Shown piece after piece: positions 17,760-26,040 of a stretch of 64,000 bases of DNA (position 1 is its first letter; every line of letters begins with the position of its first letter). The stretch comes from Cognatundibacterium crateris. GTDB taxonomy: Bacteria > Pseudomonadota > Gammaproteobacteria > Burkholderiales > Burkholderiaceae_D. The stretch is taken from contig NZ_JAABOS010000008.1 of assembly GCF_010078235.1 (NCBI RefSeq), positions 124,001 to 188,000 on the forward strand. Reading direction: 5' to 3'. The notes beneath the pieces are model-generated. The model did not search any database. It saw only the letters and a program-made list of their open reading frames with translations, and was not told the origin of the DNA. A program made the position numbers and the translations under genes.

Positions 17760-19502
17760 TTATTTGGCCGCGGCTTTAGCGGCTTTAGCAGATTTCACTG
17801 ACGCAGGCGCTTTAGCCTGATAAACCGTATTGCCTTCCTTGATGGTTTCCAAGACCTGGATGCTGCGTAACTGCTCAGGGTCTATCGTCATTGGATTGGC
17901 GGATAAAACCACCAGATCGGCCAGTTTGCCAGGTTCTATCGAGCCCTTGCTGCCGTCTTCAAAATGCTGCCAGGCAGCCCACAGCGTGATGCTCTTGAGT
18001 GCTACTGCGATCGGCAAACGCTGATCCGGGCCCAGGATGTCGCGGCTGCGGGTACGACGGTTGACCACCGCATCCAGAATCGCAATCGCATCCGGAAAGG
18101 CCACCGGTGCATCATGATGCTGGGTGAATTTCATGCCACGGCGCAGTGCCGACATGGCAGGTGAAATCCGGTCTGCACGTTGCGGGCCCAGCGTTTCATC
18201 GCGGTGCCAGTCGCCCCAGTAATACGCATGCATGCCAAAAAACGAAGGCACGATACCCAGCCTTTGCATCGCATCGAGCTGTTCTTCGCGCACGGTTTGC
18301 GCATGGATCATCACATTGCGCCGGTCCAGCAAGCCATATTTCGCCACCGCCTTGCCCACGCCACTCAGCATCTGATCGGCCGCCGCATCGCCATTGGCAT
18401 GTACCAGCAATTGCCAGTTGTTGGCATAGGCCTTATCGATCAGACGTTCGGCTTCATCATCGCGGAAAGTCGGATAACCACGATAATCAGCCGGTTTGCC
18501 TTTGGGTGGCACATGGTAAGGATGACTCAGAAACGCTGTCTTACCTTGCGGTGAACCATCCAGACTCAGCTTCACACCACCGACCCGGAAATGGCCGCGA
18601 TAGGCGCGCTGGTTCCAGGCCGAGCGCATAAATTCTTCGGTGAAGGACATGGCCAGATCAGGATAAGACACCACGTCGATCAGCATCTTATTCCCCTGCG
18701 CCAGCGCGGCCCAGGTCTTGTTGGTGTTTTCGTCAGAGCGCCCATCCTGACCGGTGGTGAAGCCAAAGCGCGCATACAATTGCTGGCCCGCGAGCAGCAT
18801 CGCCGCGTAGTCCGTGGGCGATGGCTGGATCAGCTTCATGCCAGACGCAAACCAGGCAGTTTCTTCCAAGACGCCATTGGGCGTTTTACCATCGGCTTCA
18901 CGCTGTATCTGACCGCCTTCCGGGTCCTTGGAATCAGCGTTCAGACCGACCATTTGCAAAGCCTTGGTATTGAGTACGCCCAGATGACCAGACTGATGAA
19001 TCACCAGCACCGGCTTATCGCGCGAGACCGCATCGAGTTCCTGCCGGGTTGGCGCACGCCGCTCTTTTAACTGCGCATCATCATAGCCAAAGCCAATGAT
19101 GATGCCCTTGCTGCGCGCCAGCGGGGTCGCTGCATACGCTTTCAGTATCTGCTGCAAGGCTGCGATGCTATTCCCTTTGCCATCTGGTGCAGGCAGTAAA
19201 TTGGCCGATACCGCTTGCAAACCGGTCAAAGAGACATGGCCATGCGCATCGACAAAGCCGGGCAACAGCGTCTTGCCTTTCAAGTCGATCACCTTCGTCG
19301 TCGCCGACTTGTGCGCCAGCACGCTTTGCTGATCCCCTACCGCAATCAGCACGCCATCCTTGATCGCCAGCGCTTGCGCAGCAGGCTGCGCGTCATTCAT
19401 GGTGACGATTTGCGCATTGATATAAATCTTATCGGCATCCGCCGCCAAGGCGATGCTGCTCATCGCCATCCATCCCAAACCCGCTGCCAGATTACGCCAC
19501 AT
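17760..19502 (-). CDS. Exported amidohydrolase, YtcJ-like (amidohydrolase_3 family)
   Basis: Metal-dependent hydrolase of 580 residues with an N-terminal signal peptide (cleavage about residue 20 after IALA), so it is expected in the periplasm. The metal site is suggested by DAHGHVSL near residue 85, LLVHANGDAAADQ near residue 365 and MIHAQTV near residue 397. The C-terminal part carries the GSIEPGKLADLVVLS strand common to the superfamily. The last 12 residues are Lys/Ala-rich (SAKAAKAAAK). Substrate unknown; YtcJ-type enzymes act on N-acyl or formamide bonds. It is an isolated gene with the terminator 15 bp downstream. Confidence 0.85.
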   Translation of the reverse strand: MWRNLAAGLGWMAMSSIALAADADKIYINAQIVTMNDAQPAAQALAIKDGVLIAVGDQQSVLAHKSATTKVIDLKGKTLLPGFVDAHGHVSLTGLQAVSANLLPAPDGKGNSIAALQQILKAYAATPLARSKGIIIGFGYDDAQLKERRAPTRQELDAVSRDKPVLVIHQSGHLGVLNTKALQMVGLNADSKDPEGGQIQREADGKTPNGVLEETAWFASGMKLIQPSPTDYAAMLLAGQQLYARFGFTTGQDGRSDENTNKTWAALAQGNKMLIDVVSYPDLAMSFTEEFMRSAWNQRAYRGHFRVGGVKLSLDGSPQGKTAFLSHPYHVPPKGKPADYRGYPTFRDDEAERLIDKAYANNWQLLVHANGDAAADQMLSGVGKAVAKYGLLDRRNVMIHAQTVREEQLDAMQRLGIVPSFFGMHAYYWGDWHRDETLGPQRADRISPAMSALRRGMKFTQHHDAPVAFPDAIAILDAVVNRRTRSRDILGPDQRLPIAVALKSITLWAAWQHFEDGSKGSIEPGKLADLVVLSANPMTIDPEQLRSIQVLETIKEGNTVYQAKAPASVKSAKAAKAAAK

Positions 19503-19753
19503 CGCATGCTCCTCAGTTAGATGAATCTTTGCTTCATTCAGTCATTTGTCGCTTTGCGCCCTAAAACCACAAGTGCGTCGCGTCGCCAGTTGCTGATCAG
19601 GCAGCTGTTCAAATGACATCATGCATCAAAGCGATGCTGCCCACAAACAGATTTTGTCTGCGTTTGCTGCGCACTTAGTCTGCCTGGCTTTCTGAGAAAA
19701 TTCCCGGCATCAGTTAAACTGTCGCCTTTGCCGCCGTCTATTCAGGAGTAAGC

Positions 19754-20362
19754 ATGCATACCGTGACACGCGAAGACCAGACCATCGTGCCATCTAAAAT
19801 CGTCTGCGCTGGCAGAAATTATGTCGCCCATATCGCCGAACTCGGTAATGAGGTACCAGCTGAACCTGTGATTTTCCTGAAGCCGAATTCTGCGCTATCG
19901 GAACAATTGCGCGCCGATGGCGAAGACATCCATTACGAAGGTGAAATCAGCTTTTTGCTTAAGGATGGCCAGCTGGACGCCGTCGGTTTCGGCCTCGATC
20001 TGACCCGCCGTGCAGTGCAAACCAGCCTGAAAAAACAGGGCTTGCCGTGGGAACGCGCCAAGGCCTTTGATGGCTCGGCCGCGTTCAGCCGCTTTGTGCG
20101 CTTTGATGGCAATCCCGAAGAGTTAAGACTGGAATTATGGATAGACGGTCAGTTGGCGCAACAAGGCGGCACACCGCTGATGCTGTTCAAACCGGCGCAG
20201 TTACTGGCATCGATACAAAGTTTTATGCGCCTCAATGATGGCGACATCCTCATGACTGGCACGCCGGAAGGTGTGGGCCCGGTACGCCAGGGTGCCAGCT
20301 ACTGCGGCCGGATTTATGCCGGTGACAACCTGCTGGTGGAACACAGCTGGATCGCCATCTGA
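19754..20362 (+). CDS. Fumarylacetoacetate hydrolase-family protein (YcgM/FAHD1 type)
   Basis: Single-domain FAH-fold enzyme of 202 residues, the short form that acts as acylpyruvase or oxaloacetate decarboxylase. Visible family marks are SKIVCAGRNYVAHIAELGN near the N-terminus, the metal-binding E-x-E in HYEGEISFLL, the VGFGLDLTRR segment with the third acidic ligand, and ILMTGTPEGVGPV near the C-terminus. AGGAG is placed 7 bases upstream of the start. It precedes map by about 95 bp; the pairing does not suggest a shared role. Confidence 0.9.
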   Translation: MHTVTREDQTIVPSKIVCAGRNYVAHIAELGNEVPAEPVIFLKPNSALSEQLRADGEDIHYEGEISFLLKDGQLDAVGFGLDLTRRAVQTSLKKQGLPWERAKAFDGSAAFSRFVRFDGNPEELRLELWIDGQLAQQGGTPLMLFKPAQLLASIQSFMRLNDGDILMTGTPEGVGPVRQGASYCGRIYAGDNLLVEHSWIAI

Positions 20363-20456
20363 ACTGAGCACGAACACCGGGCTTTAAATACACCAACACC
20401 AGTGTGTTGCAGCACCACTGTCAGGCGGCTGCGACACACTGACACCACTGAGAAGA

Positions 20457-21260
20457 ATGATGAAGCACAGAAGTAAAATCCCATACCACAGCGCGGCCAA
20501 CATAGAAAAATCGCGTATCGCGGCACAACTGGCGGCCGATGTGCTGCATATGATCACACCGCATGTCAAAGCTGGCGTCAGCACTGAACAGCTGGACCAG
20601 ATCTGCCACGACTACATCGTCAATGTACAAAAAGCGATACCCGCCAATATTGGCTACCACGGTTTTCCTAAGACTATTTGCGCCTCTGTGAATCAGGTGA
20701 TTTGCCACGGCATCCCATCCGGCCTGGTACTGAATGAGGGCGACATCCTCAACATTGACGTCGCGGTGATCAAAGATGGCTGGTACGGCGATACCAGCCG
20801 TATGTATCTGGTCGGTGCGGTCAGCGCAGAAGCGCAACATCTGGTGCGCACTACCTATGACTCGCTGTGTGCCGGTATCCGTCAGGTCCGTCCCGGCAAT
20901 ACGCTGGGCGACGTCGGCTATGCGATACAACAAGTCGCAGAAAAAGCCGGTTACAGCGTGGTCCGGGATTACTGTGGCCATGGCATAGGCAAGATTTACC
21001 ATGATGAACCGGAAGTGCGCCACTATGGCCGCCGTGGTGAAGGTATCGTGCTGCAGCCTGGCATGATCTTCACCATAGAGCCGATGATCAATGCCGGTAA
21101 AGCGGCAACCCGCCAGCTGGCCGATGGCTGGACCGTGGAAACCCGCGATGGCTCCTGGTCGGCGCAATGGGAACATATGGTGGTCGTCACAGAAACCGGC
21201 TGCGAAGTGCTGACCGCCTGGCCAGAAGCCGATCCGGCTTATCCGGATGTGTTTGCTTAA
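20457..21260 (+). CDS. map: Type I methionine aminopeptidase
   Basis: Removes the initiator methionine from new proteins. The 267-residue product has all five metal ligands of the pita-bread fold: Asp in LNIDVAV, Asp in YGDTSRMY, His in CGHGIGK, Glu in FTIEPM and Glu in WEHMVVV. The substrate-pocket HGIPSG histidine is also present. Two adjacent ATG codons (20457, 20460) follow GAGAAGA and either could be the start. This copy is not beside rpsB, so it may be a second, stand-alone map gene; that cannot be tested from one window. Confidence 0.95.
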   Translation: MMKHRSKIPYHSAANIEKSRIAAQLAADVLHMITPHVKAGVSTEQLDQICHDYIVNVQKAIPANIGYHGFPKTICASVNQVICHGIPSGLVLNEGDILNIDVAVIKDGWYGDTSRMYLVGAVSAEAQHLVRTTYDSLCAGIRQVRPGNTLGDVGYAIQQVAEKAGYSVVRDYCGHGIGKIYHDEPEVRHYGRRGEGIVLQPGMIFTIEPMINAGKAATRQLADGWTVETRDGSWSAQWEHMVVVTETGCEVLTAWPEADPAYPDVFA

Positions 21261-22012
21261 TTCCTGATTGGTCGTGGTGGTGTGGGCGCAGTGCGAAACT
21301 GCTCAGCCCACACTGCTTCTGGCTGCAGCTATGAGTACTGCATTTTGGGCGCAAATTTGACGGAAAGCCGCGCTGATGCGTGCATCGCAGATCGGGCAAA
21401 AACGCCTGTGCGGTCAAAGCATTCGATTTCGCAAAAAGTACGGCTAACAAACTGTTAGAGTCGAATTTTTGCCGCCACAGAAAATTCCCCAGCTATCGTT
21501 TACAGCGCGACATATCGATGACGCGGGATGACATCGTGATGTAACGATTCTAAAAAGTGCACACCGCATTCAATCAACATAAAACCATATAAACAGGCTA
21601 TTTTATGTAACGATTAATGTAACGATTAATGTAACGATTAATGTAACGATTAATGTAACGATTAATGTAACGATTAAAGAGGAATTGCATAAGGAGTAAA
21701 GCTTTAAGTATTCACCCCGGCGATGCCCGCCGCCCCAAGCATCAACCGATCTAGCTTATCCGACGAAATTGATTCAAAATAAAACGAAAGGCTAGTAACA
21801 CCAAGCGAAAGCTGATTCACTTGATTCAGCCAGACACTTATAGGCAAGTAAAATTTGACGATGTGAGATGTGGAAATTAATTCCACCGAGAGAAGTTAAA
21901 TGCACTATCTATTCATTGAATCACAAAAAAAACACCTAAAATTTGCGTAACAACGGCACAAGAAGTAAGTTTAAGCGAAAAAATTTCTCGCCTTTTCGCG
22001 AGCATACTCTTG
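21261..22012. other. Gene-poor region at the left edge of the AT-rich island
   Basis: About 750 bp without a convincing gene. The first 200 bp have normal composition; from about 21500 on it is AT-rich. It holds a lone copy of the 12-bp motif (ATGTAACGATTC at about 21540) and then the six-copy tandem array at 21605-21676. A 60-codon frame on the minus strand (21704-21886, GTG start, ending LGAAGIAGVNT) has no good ribosome-binding site and no recognisable family; it may be debris. Confidence 0.6.
21605..21676. repeat. Six perfect 12-bp tandem repeats (ATGTAACGATTA)
   Basis: Six identical head-to-tail copies, each 12 bp, with no spacers; a single degenerate copy lies 65 bp upstream. The array sits at the boundary of an AT-rich, gene-poor stretch that ends at tRNA-Arg. 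No replication initiator or partition gene lies beside it, so an iteron role is not supported. It may be a protein-binding array or a slippage-expanded microsatellite. Confidence 0.9.
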
Positions 22013-22483
22013 CTAAGAATTTAAACCGCGCTCACTCATACCACGCAGTAAATCGGATTTGACATCGTCAAAACTTGCAGATCCTTCTCCGTTGACTTTT
22101 ACGATTTCCGAAACAATTTGATCGAAACTCATATTGACGTTCCTTAACTTCCAACGATACTCCTTAACCTCGCTAGGGGCTCCACTATCCTTCATTCGCT
22201 CATAAACAAAAGCCCCAACGTAGCACAATACGTACAACCAACTTAGAAGTGTAGACAGCAGTCCAAAAATTAGAAAAACGGACCAAAAGAAAGTCTTCGC
22301 GTATACCGTTTGTTTCTTAAAATCTGAATTTAACTCTTTTAGAGAAAGAGACAACCTACTCTGTCTCATTCCAATTTTGTTTAGATTTTTTTCAAAAAGA
22401 GAATTGAGGACAATCACTCTATTTACGATAGAAGTTAGATAAAGCAAAAAAGCGATAGCAAGTCCAGTTTCATAAGACAACAT
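22013..22483 (-). CDS. Hypothetical membrane protein in the AT-rich island
   Basis: Not recognised. The 156-residue product has a hydrophobic N-terminal segment (about residues 5-28), a polar Lys/Ser/Leu-rich linker predicted to be helical, a second hydrophobic stretch (about residues 67-95), and a soluble C-terminal half with an Asp/Glu/Ser-rich end. A good ribosome-binding site (AAAGGA) lies about 8 bases before the ATG. Codon use is AT-rich compared with the housekeeping genes around it. Isolation, composition and the neighbouring tRNA suggest it was acquired with the island. Confidence 0.6.
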   Translation of the reverse strand: MLSYETGLAIAFLLYLTSIVNRVIVLNSLFEKNLNKIGMRQSRLSLSLKELNSDFKKQTVYAKTFFWSVFLIFGLLSTLLSWLYVLCYVGAFVYERMKDSGAPSEVKEYRWKLRNVNMSFDQIVSEIVKVNGEGSASFDDVKSDLLRGMSERGLNS

Positions 22484-22571
22484 ATATTTTTCCTTTACAT
22501 GGTTACCCTAATAAAAATTATTTATTTTTTATTGAAAATAATTTTTTAAAGAGACCAATTTTTCCAGATAA

Positions 22572-22805
22572 TTTTATGATACTTTTAAAAACGTATTCGT
22601 TATATCAGATCAACATGTCGTAGAGCAAACATTTAAAGTTACAAAAAACGCCATTGACTATGGCATTCTTCGATGCAACTCCTGTCAACCCATTGCCTGC
22701 TACCATCAGGCTCTAAACTTGTCAAATTTCCCAATTGACGAAATCTTCATTTACAAGCAAAAACCTGAAGAATTATCGATCGAAATTGCCAAAGGCTCTG
22801 AGTAA
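22572..22805 (+). pseudogene. Possible gene fragment without start codon
   Basis: A 77-codon frame between stops at 22569 and 22803 that has no ATG or GTG and only one internal TTG. Its translation is protein-like (for example AIDYGILRCNSCQPIACYHQ, then EIFIYKQKPEELSIEIAKG), with a CxxC pair, rather than the low-complexity text of random AT-rich DNA. It could be the 3' remnant of an acquired gene. No family is recognised and chance cannot be excluded. Confidence 0.3.
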
Positions 22806-22957
22806 TTTATCGGCCTAGGATCGATTGTAGAAGCGTACGATGTTCAGGTTTACGTGTGTGAATAAACTAAAGCATTCGATTCACGCGATACTTTAACTGT
22901 ATATCTACACACCATCCGCTGAACGACGTTCTAGTACTCACCATATTTACCTTCGCA

Positions 22958-22988
22958 TGCGTAATTGGTGCGTAAATCGTGCGTAATT
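22958..22988. repeat. Three 11-bp-spaced TGCGTAAWT repeats near tRNA-Arg
   Basis: TGCGTAATT, TGCGTAAAT and TGCGTAATT start at 22958, 22969 and 22980, exactly 11 bp apart, so they lie on one face of the helix. They are about 130 bp beyond the 3' end of the tRNA gene. Arm-type binding sites of tyrosine integrases have this layout, so they may be a relic of an attachment region. Confidence 0.5.
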
Positions 22989-23118
22989 CAAGTTCGGATC
23001 GAAGCAAAAACGCGCTTACATGAGGGTATTGCAGACTTTAAGAAACCTACAGGACACGCCTGAAACCTATGTTAAATATGGGTTTGAGGGAAATTGCCAG
23101 GTTTTAAGATGTGGGAAC

Positions 23119-23193
23119 TGGTCCCGCCGACAGGAATCGAACCTGTATCTTACGCTTAGGAGGCATACGTTCTATCCATTGAACTACGGCGAG
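23119..23193 (-). tRNA. tRNA-Arg (anticodon CCU)
   Basis: The minus strand folds as a full cloverleaf of 75 bases with encoded CCA. Acceptor CTCGCCG pairs with CGGCGGG (one T-G pair), the D arm is GTTC/GAAC, the anticodon stem TATGC/GCGTA encloses loop CTCCTAA (anticodon CCT), and the T arm is ACAGG-TTCGATT-CCTGT. Its 3' end faces the AT-rich island to the left, the usual arrangement at a tRNA integration site. This tRNA reads the rare arginine codon AGG. Confidence 0.97.
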
Positions 23194-23381
23194 ACACGGT
23201 GTGAAACGCCATGACGGCGCTTCAGCAAGCCCGCCATCTTACCTGACTGGACAACAACAATCAATTCACGCTTGCATGCAGGATGCGGCGCGGATGGTGG
23301 AAGCTGCTGCGGTCTCGCGTACAATACGGTTTTTTTCAATGCTGTGCGGCACCCCGGGCTGCGCACTTCCCTCAGGAATTT

Positions 23382-25298
23382 ATGGCTGTTATTTCATTAA
23401 GCGATGCCCAACTGGCATTCGGTCACGTAGCTTTGCTCGATCATGCAGAGTTTTCCCTGGAAACCGGCGAACGTGTCGGTCTGATCGGCCGCAATGGCAC
23501 GGGCAAGTCTTCCCTGCTCAAAATTATCGCCCGTACGTCCAGGATAGATGACGGTTTGCTCGTGATGCAGCAAGGTCTGAAAATCGCCTATGTAGAACAG
23601 GAGCCGCAATTCTCTGCCGAGATCAGCGTGTTTGACGCGGTCGCTTCCGGCCTCGGTGAGCTGCCTGCGCTGTTGCAGGAATATGAAAGCCTGACCGGTC
23701 AGTTTGGCGGTGACAATGACGATGCGCTGATGGAGCGCATGCATGACATACAGGTGATACTGGATGCGGCTGACGCCTGGAGCCTGTCCAACAAAGTCGA
23801 AACGACCCTGGACAAACTGAATCTGCGCCGTGATTCCATCATGGGCACTTTGTCGGGCGGGATGAAAAAACGGGTGGCGCTGGCCTGCGCCCTGGTCGGC
23901 GCGCCGGACGTGCTGCTGCTCGATGAACCGACTAACCATCTGGATTTTTCGTCGATCAAATGGCTGGAAGGTCTGCTCAAAGACTTCAATGGCAGCGTGT
24001 TATTTATCACGCATGACCGCTCTTTCCTGGATAACGTGGCGACCCGTATTGTGGAACTGGATCGCGGCAAGCTGACTTCTTTCCCGGGCAATTTCAGCAC
24101 TTACCAGACGCGTAAGGAAGAACAGCTGGAAATCGAGGAAACTGAAAATGCCAAGTTCGATAAGCTGCTGGCCCAGGAAGAAGTATGGATACGCAAAGGC
24201 GTGAAAGCGCGCCGCTGCCGCGATGAAGGACGGGTACGCCGGCTGGAAGATCTGCGTCTGCAGCGCAGCGCCAGACGCGACCAGCAAGGTCAGGTCAAAC
24301 TCGATATCACGACCGGTGAACGCTCAGGCAAAATCGTGGCGGAACTGGAAAATGTATGCAAATCCTTTGGCGACAAAGTAATCGTCAAAGACTTCTCCAG
24401 CATCATCCTGCGCGGTGACAAAGTCGGCCTGATCGGCCAGAACGGTGCCGGTAAAACTACCTTGCTGAAGCTGATACTCGGTGAAGATCAGCCTGACAGC
24501 GGCATGATCAAACAGGGTAGCAAACTGCAGGTCGCTTATTTTGACCAGATGCGTGCCCAGCTGAATGAAGATACCAGCCTGGCCGATACCATTTCGCCGG
24601 GCAGTGACTGGGTTGAGGTGAATGGTCAGCGCAAGCATGTGATGTCGTATCTGGGTGACTTCCTGTTCGCACCGGAACGCGCACGTTCGCCAGTGAAATC
24701 GCTGTCCGGTGGTGAGCGTAACCGCTTATTGCTGGCGCGCCTGTTCGCGAAACCAGCCAACGTGCTGGTACTGGATGAACCGACCAATGATCTGGATATC
24801 GATACCCTGGAATTGCTGGAAGAATTATTGGAAGACTATAACGGCACTGTTTTCCTGGTCAGCCATGACCGCACCTTCCTCGACAATGTGGTGACCCAGG
24901 TGATCGTGTCTGAAGGCGAAGGTCAGTGGCGTGAATTTATCGGTGGCTATACCGACTGGGAACGTTATCGCGATACCGTCAGCAGCAAGCCAGCGAAACA
25001 AGAAGCCAAAGCAGATAACAAAGCCAATGCTGCGACCACGGCAGCCAGTGCAGCCCCGGCAGCCAAAGGCAAAAAACTCAGCTACAAAGAACAGCGTGAG
25101 CTGGAAGAATTACCTAAACTGATCGCGCAACTGGAGCAGGAACAAGCTGCCATTACCGCAAAACTCAGCGATGCCGACTTGTATAAAAACGGGCCGGATC
25201 AGGCCAATCAGTTGAATGCGCGCTTTGCAGAAATTGATGAGCAATTGCTGGAAGCGCTGGAAAAGTGGGAAAACATAGAAGCTAAATCTAAGGGCTAA
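23382..25298 (+). CDS. uup: ABC-F family ATPase Uup
   Basis: Cytoplasmic protein with two ABC ATPase domains and no membrane segments. It belongs to the ABC-F group that acts on ribosomes or, for Uup, has been linked to DNA transposon excision and ribosome function. Walker A motifs are GRNGTGKSS (near residue 36) and GQNGAGKTT (near residue 355). Signature motifs are LSGGMKKRVALA and LSGGERNRLLLA, and the Walker B pairs are LLLDEPTNHLD and LVLDEPTNDLD. After an Ala/Lys linker, the C-terminal 80 residues form the coiled coil typical of Uup (LSYKEQRELEELPKLI). The start at 23382 has CAGGAA 5-6 bases upstream and gives 638 residues; the frame is open further up. Confidence 0.93.
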   Translation: MAVISLSDAQLAFGHVALLDHAEFSLETGERVGLIGRNGTGKSSLLKIIARTSRIDDGLLVMQQGLKIAYVEQEPQFSAEISVFDAVASGLGELPALLQEYESLTGQFGGDNDDALMERMHDIQVILDAADAWSLSNKVETTLDKLNLRRDSIMGTLSGGMKKRVALACALVGAPDVLLLDEPTNHLDFSSIKWLEGLLKDFNGSVLFITHDRSFLDNVATRIVELDRGKLTSFPGNFSTYQTRKEEQLEIEETENAKFDKLLAQEEVWIRKGVKARRCRDEGRVRRLEDLRLQRSARRDQQGQVKLDITTGERSGKIVAELENVCKSFGDKVIVKDFSSIILRGDKVGLIGQNGAGKTTLLKLILGEDQPDSGMIKQGSKLQVAYFDQMRAQLNEDTSLADTISPGSDWVEVNGQRKHVMSYLGDFLFAPERARSPVKSLSGGERNRLLLARLFAKPANVLVLDEPTNDLDIDTLELLEELLEDYNGTVFLVSHDRTFLDNVVTQVIVSEGEGQWREFIGGYTDWERYRDTVSSKPAKQEAKADNKANAATTAASAAPAAKGKKLSYKEQRELEELPKLIAQLEQEQAAITAKLSDADLYKNGPDQANQLNARFAEIDEQLLEALEKWENIEAKSKG

Positions 25299-25382
25299 GC
25301 GCCCTCCCTGTACGGGGGCATGATCGCCATGCCCCTTTCTTTATTCGGCATCGTTGGCGCTCACCCGAGCAAGGAGTCGTGC

Positions 25383-25994
25383 ATGTCAGTTTCATCCCGT
25401 TTTTTCTTAGCTATGCTGCTGAGCGCTGCCACGCCGCTGCTGATGGCGCAGAATCTTTACCGCTGCGGAAACAGCTATCAGGATAAGCCCTGTGATCCGG
25501 GTCAGAAATCCCAGATCATCGGCACCTTGCCTGGCAATGGGAACAGCGGAATTCCGCGCGCAATACTGGATGGAGAATGTACACGGCGCGGTGAAGAGGC
25601 CAAGAAAATTATCTGGATGCGCGAAGGCGGCGCCACCCAGGATGCCTTGCTGGCGGAAGCAAAAACCGAGGACCGGCGTAAGCTGATCAGCGATATTTAT
25701 GCGCAGCGTGGTAATTCCAGCGATGTGCGCAGCGCGATAGAAAAAGACTGTATGCAGGAAAAGCTGCGGCATATGCCGCTACCGGCCGCACCTGCTGCGC
25801 CCGCCTCCCCTGCGGCTCCAGCAGCACCAGCGGCTCCGGCTGCACCGGCCAGCCCTGCGGCTCAGCAAGCGGCACAAAAGCAGTTGTGCAGTCAGCTAAA
25901 AGAAATCAGCAAGCGCACGCCACCTGAAGGGCTGGGTAAGGGCGCGCCAGACCTGAGCCAGCAGATCAAGGCGCTGGGTTGCGATAAAAACTAA
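25383..25994 (+). CDS. DUF4124-containing secreted protein with Ala/Pro-rich spacer
   Basis: Predicted periplasmic protein of 203 residues. The signal peptide ends at about residue 21 (LLMA/QN), followed at once by the DUF4124-type motif LYRCGNSYQDKPCDPG with its two cysteines. A charged helical region follows, then an Ala-Pro spacer (APAAPAAPAAPASPAA, about residues 138-165) and a C-terminal segment with two more cysteines. The start is chosen by AAGGAG 8 bases upstream. Function unknown for the family; it may attach to the cell wall or envelope through the spacer. Confidence 0.8.
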   Translation: MSVSSRFFLAMLLSAATPLLMAQNLYRCGNSYQDKPCDPGQKSQIIGTLPGNGNSGIPRAILDGECTRRGEEAKKIIWMREGGATQDALLAEAKTEDRRKLISDIYAQRGNSSDVRSAIEKDCMQEKLRHMPLPAAPAAPASPAAPAAPAAPAAPASPAAQQAAQKQLCSQLKEISKRTPPEGLGKGAPDLSQQIKALGCDKN

Positions 25995-26040
25995 GCGAAG
26001 TCAGAGATTCAGAGATTCAGGAAATCGGCACTCAGTCTGG

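Larger units (their letters stand above)
22484..23118. other. AT-rich intergenic stretch up to the tRNA-Arg 3' end
   Basis: About 635 bp, with no intact gene. It contains an open frame without start codon (22572-22805) and an 11-bp repeat cluster (22958-22988) about 130 bp from the end of the tRNA. The position directly beyond a tRNA 3' end is the usual integration side for tyrosine-recombinase islands, but no integrase gene is left. Confidence 0.55.

Noticed and set aside
21605..21676. 12-bp array as a CRISPR array
   Set aside because: Units are directly adjacent with no spacers and are far too short; no cas genes nearby.
21605..21676. 12-bp array as plasmid or chromosome replication iterons
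   Set aside because: No initiator gene (rep, dnaA) or partition genes within reach, and the flanks are chromosomal housekeeping genes.
21704..21886. 60-codon minus-strand frame with GTG start in the island
   Set aside because: No supportable ribosome-binding site or family; mentioned only as possible debris.
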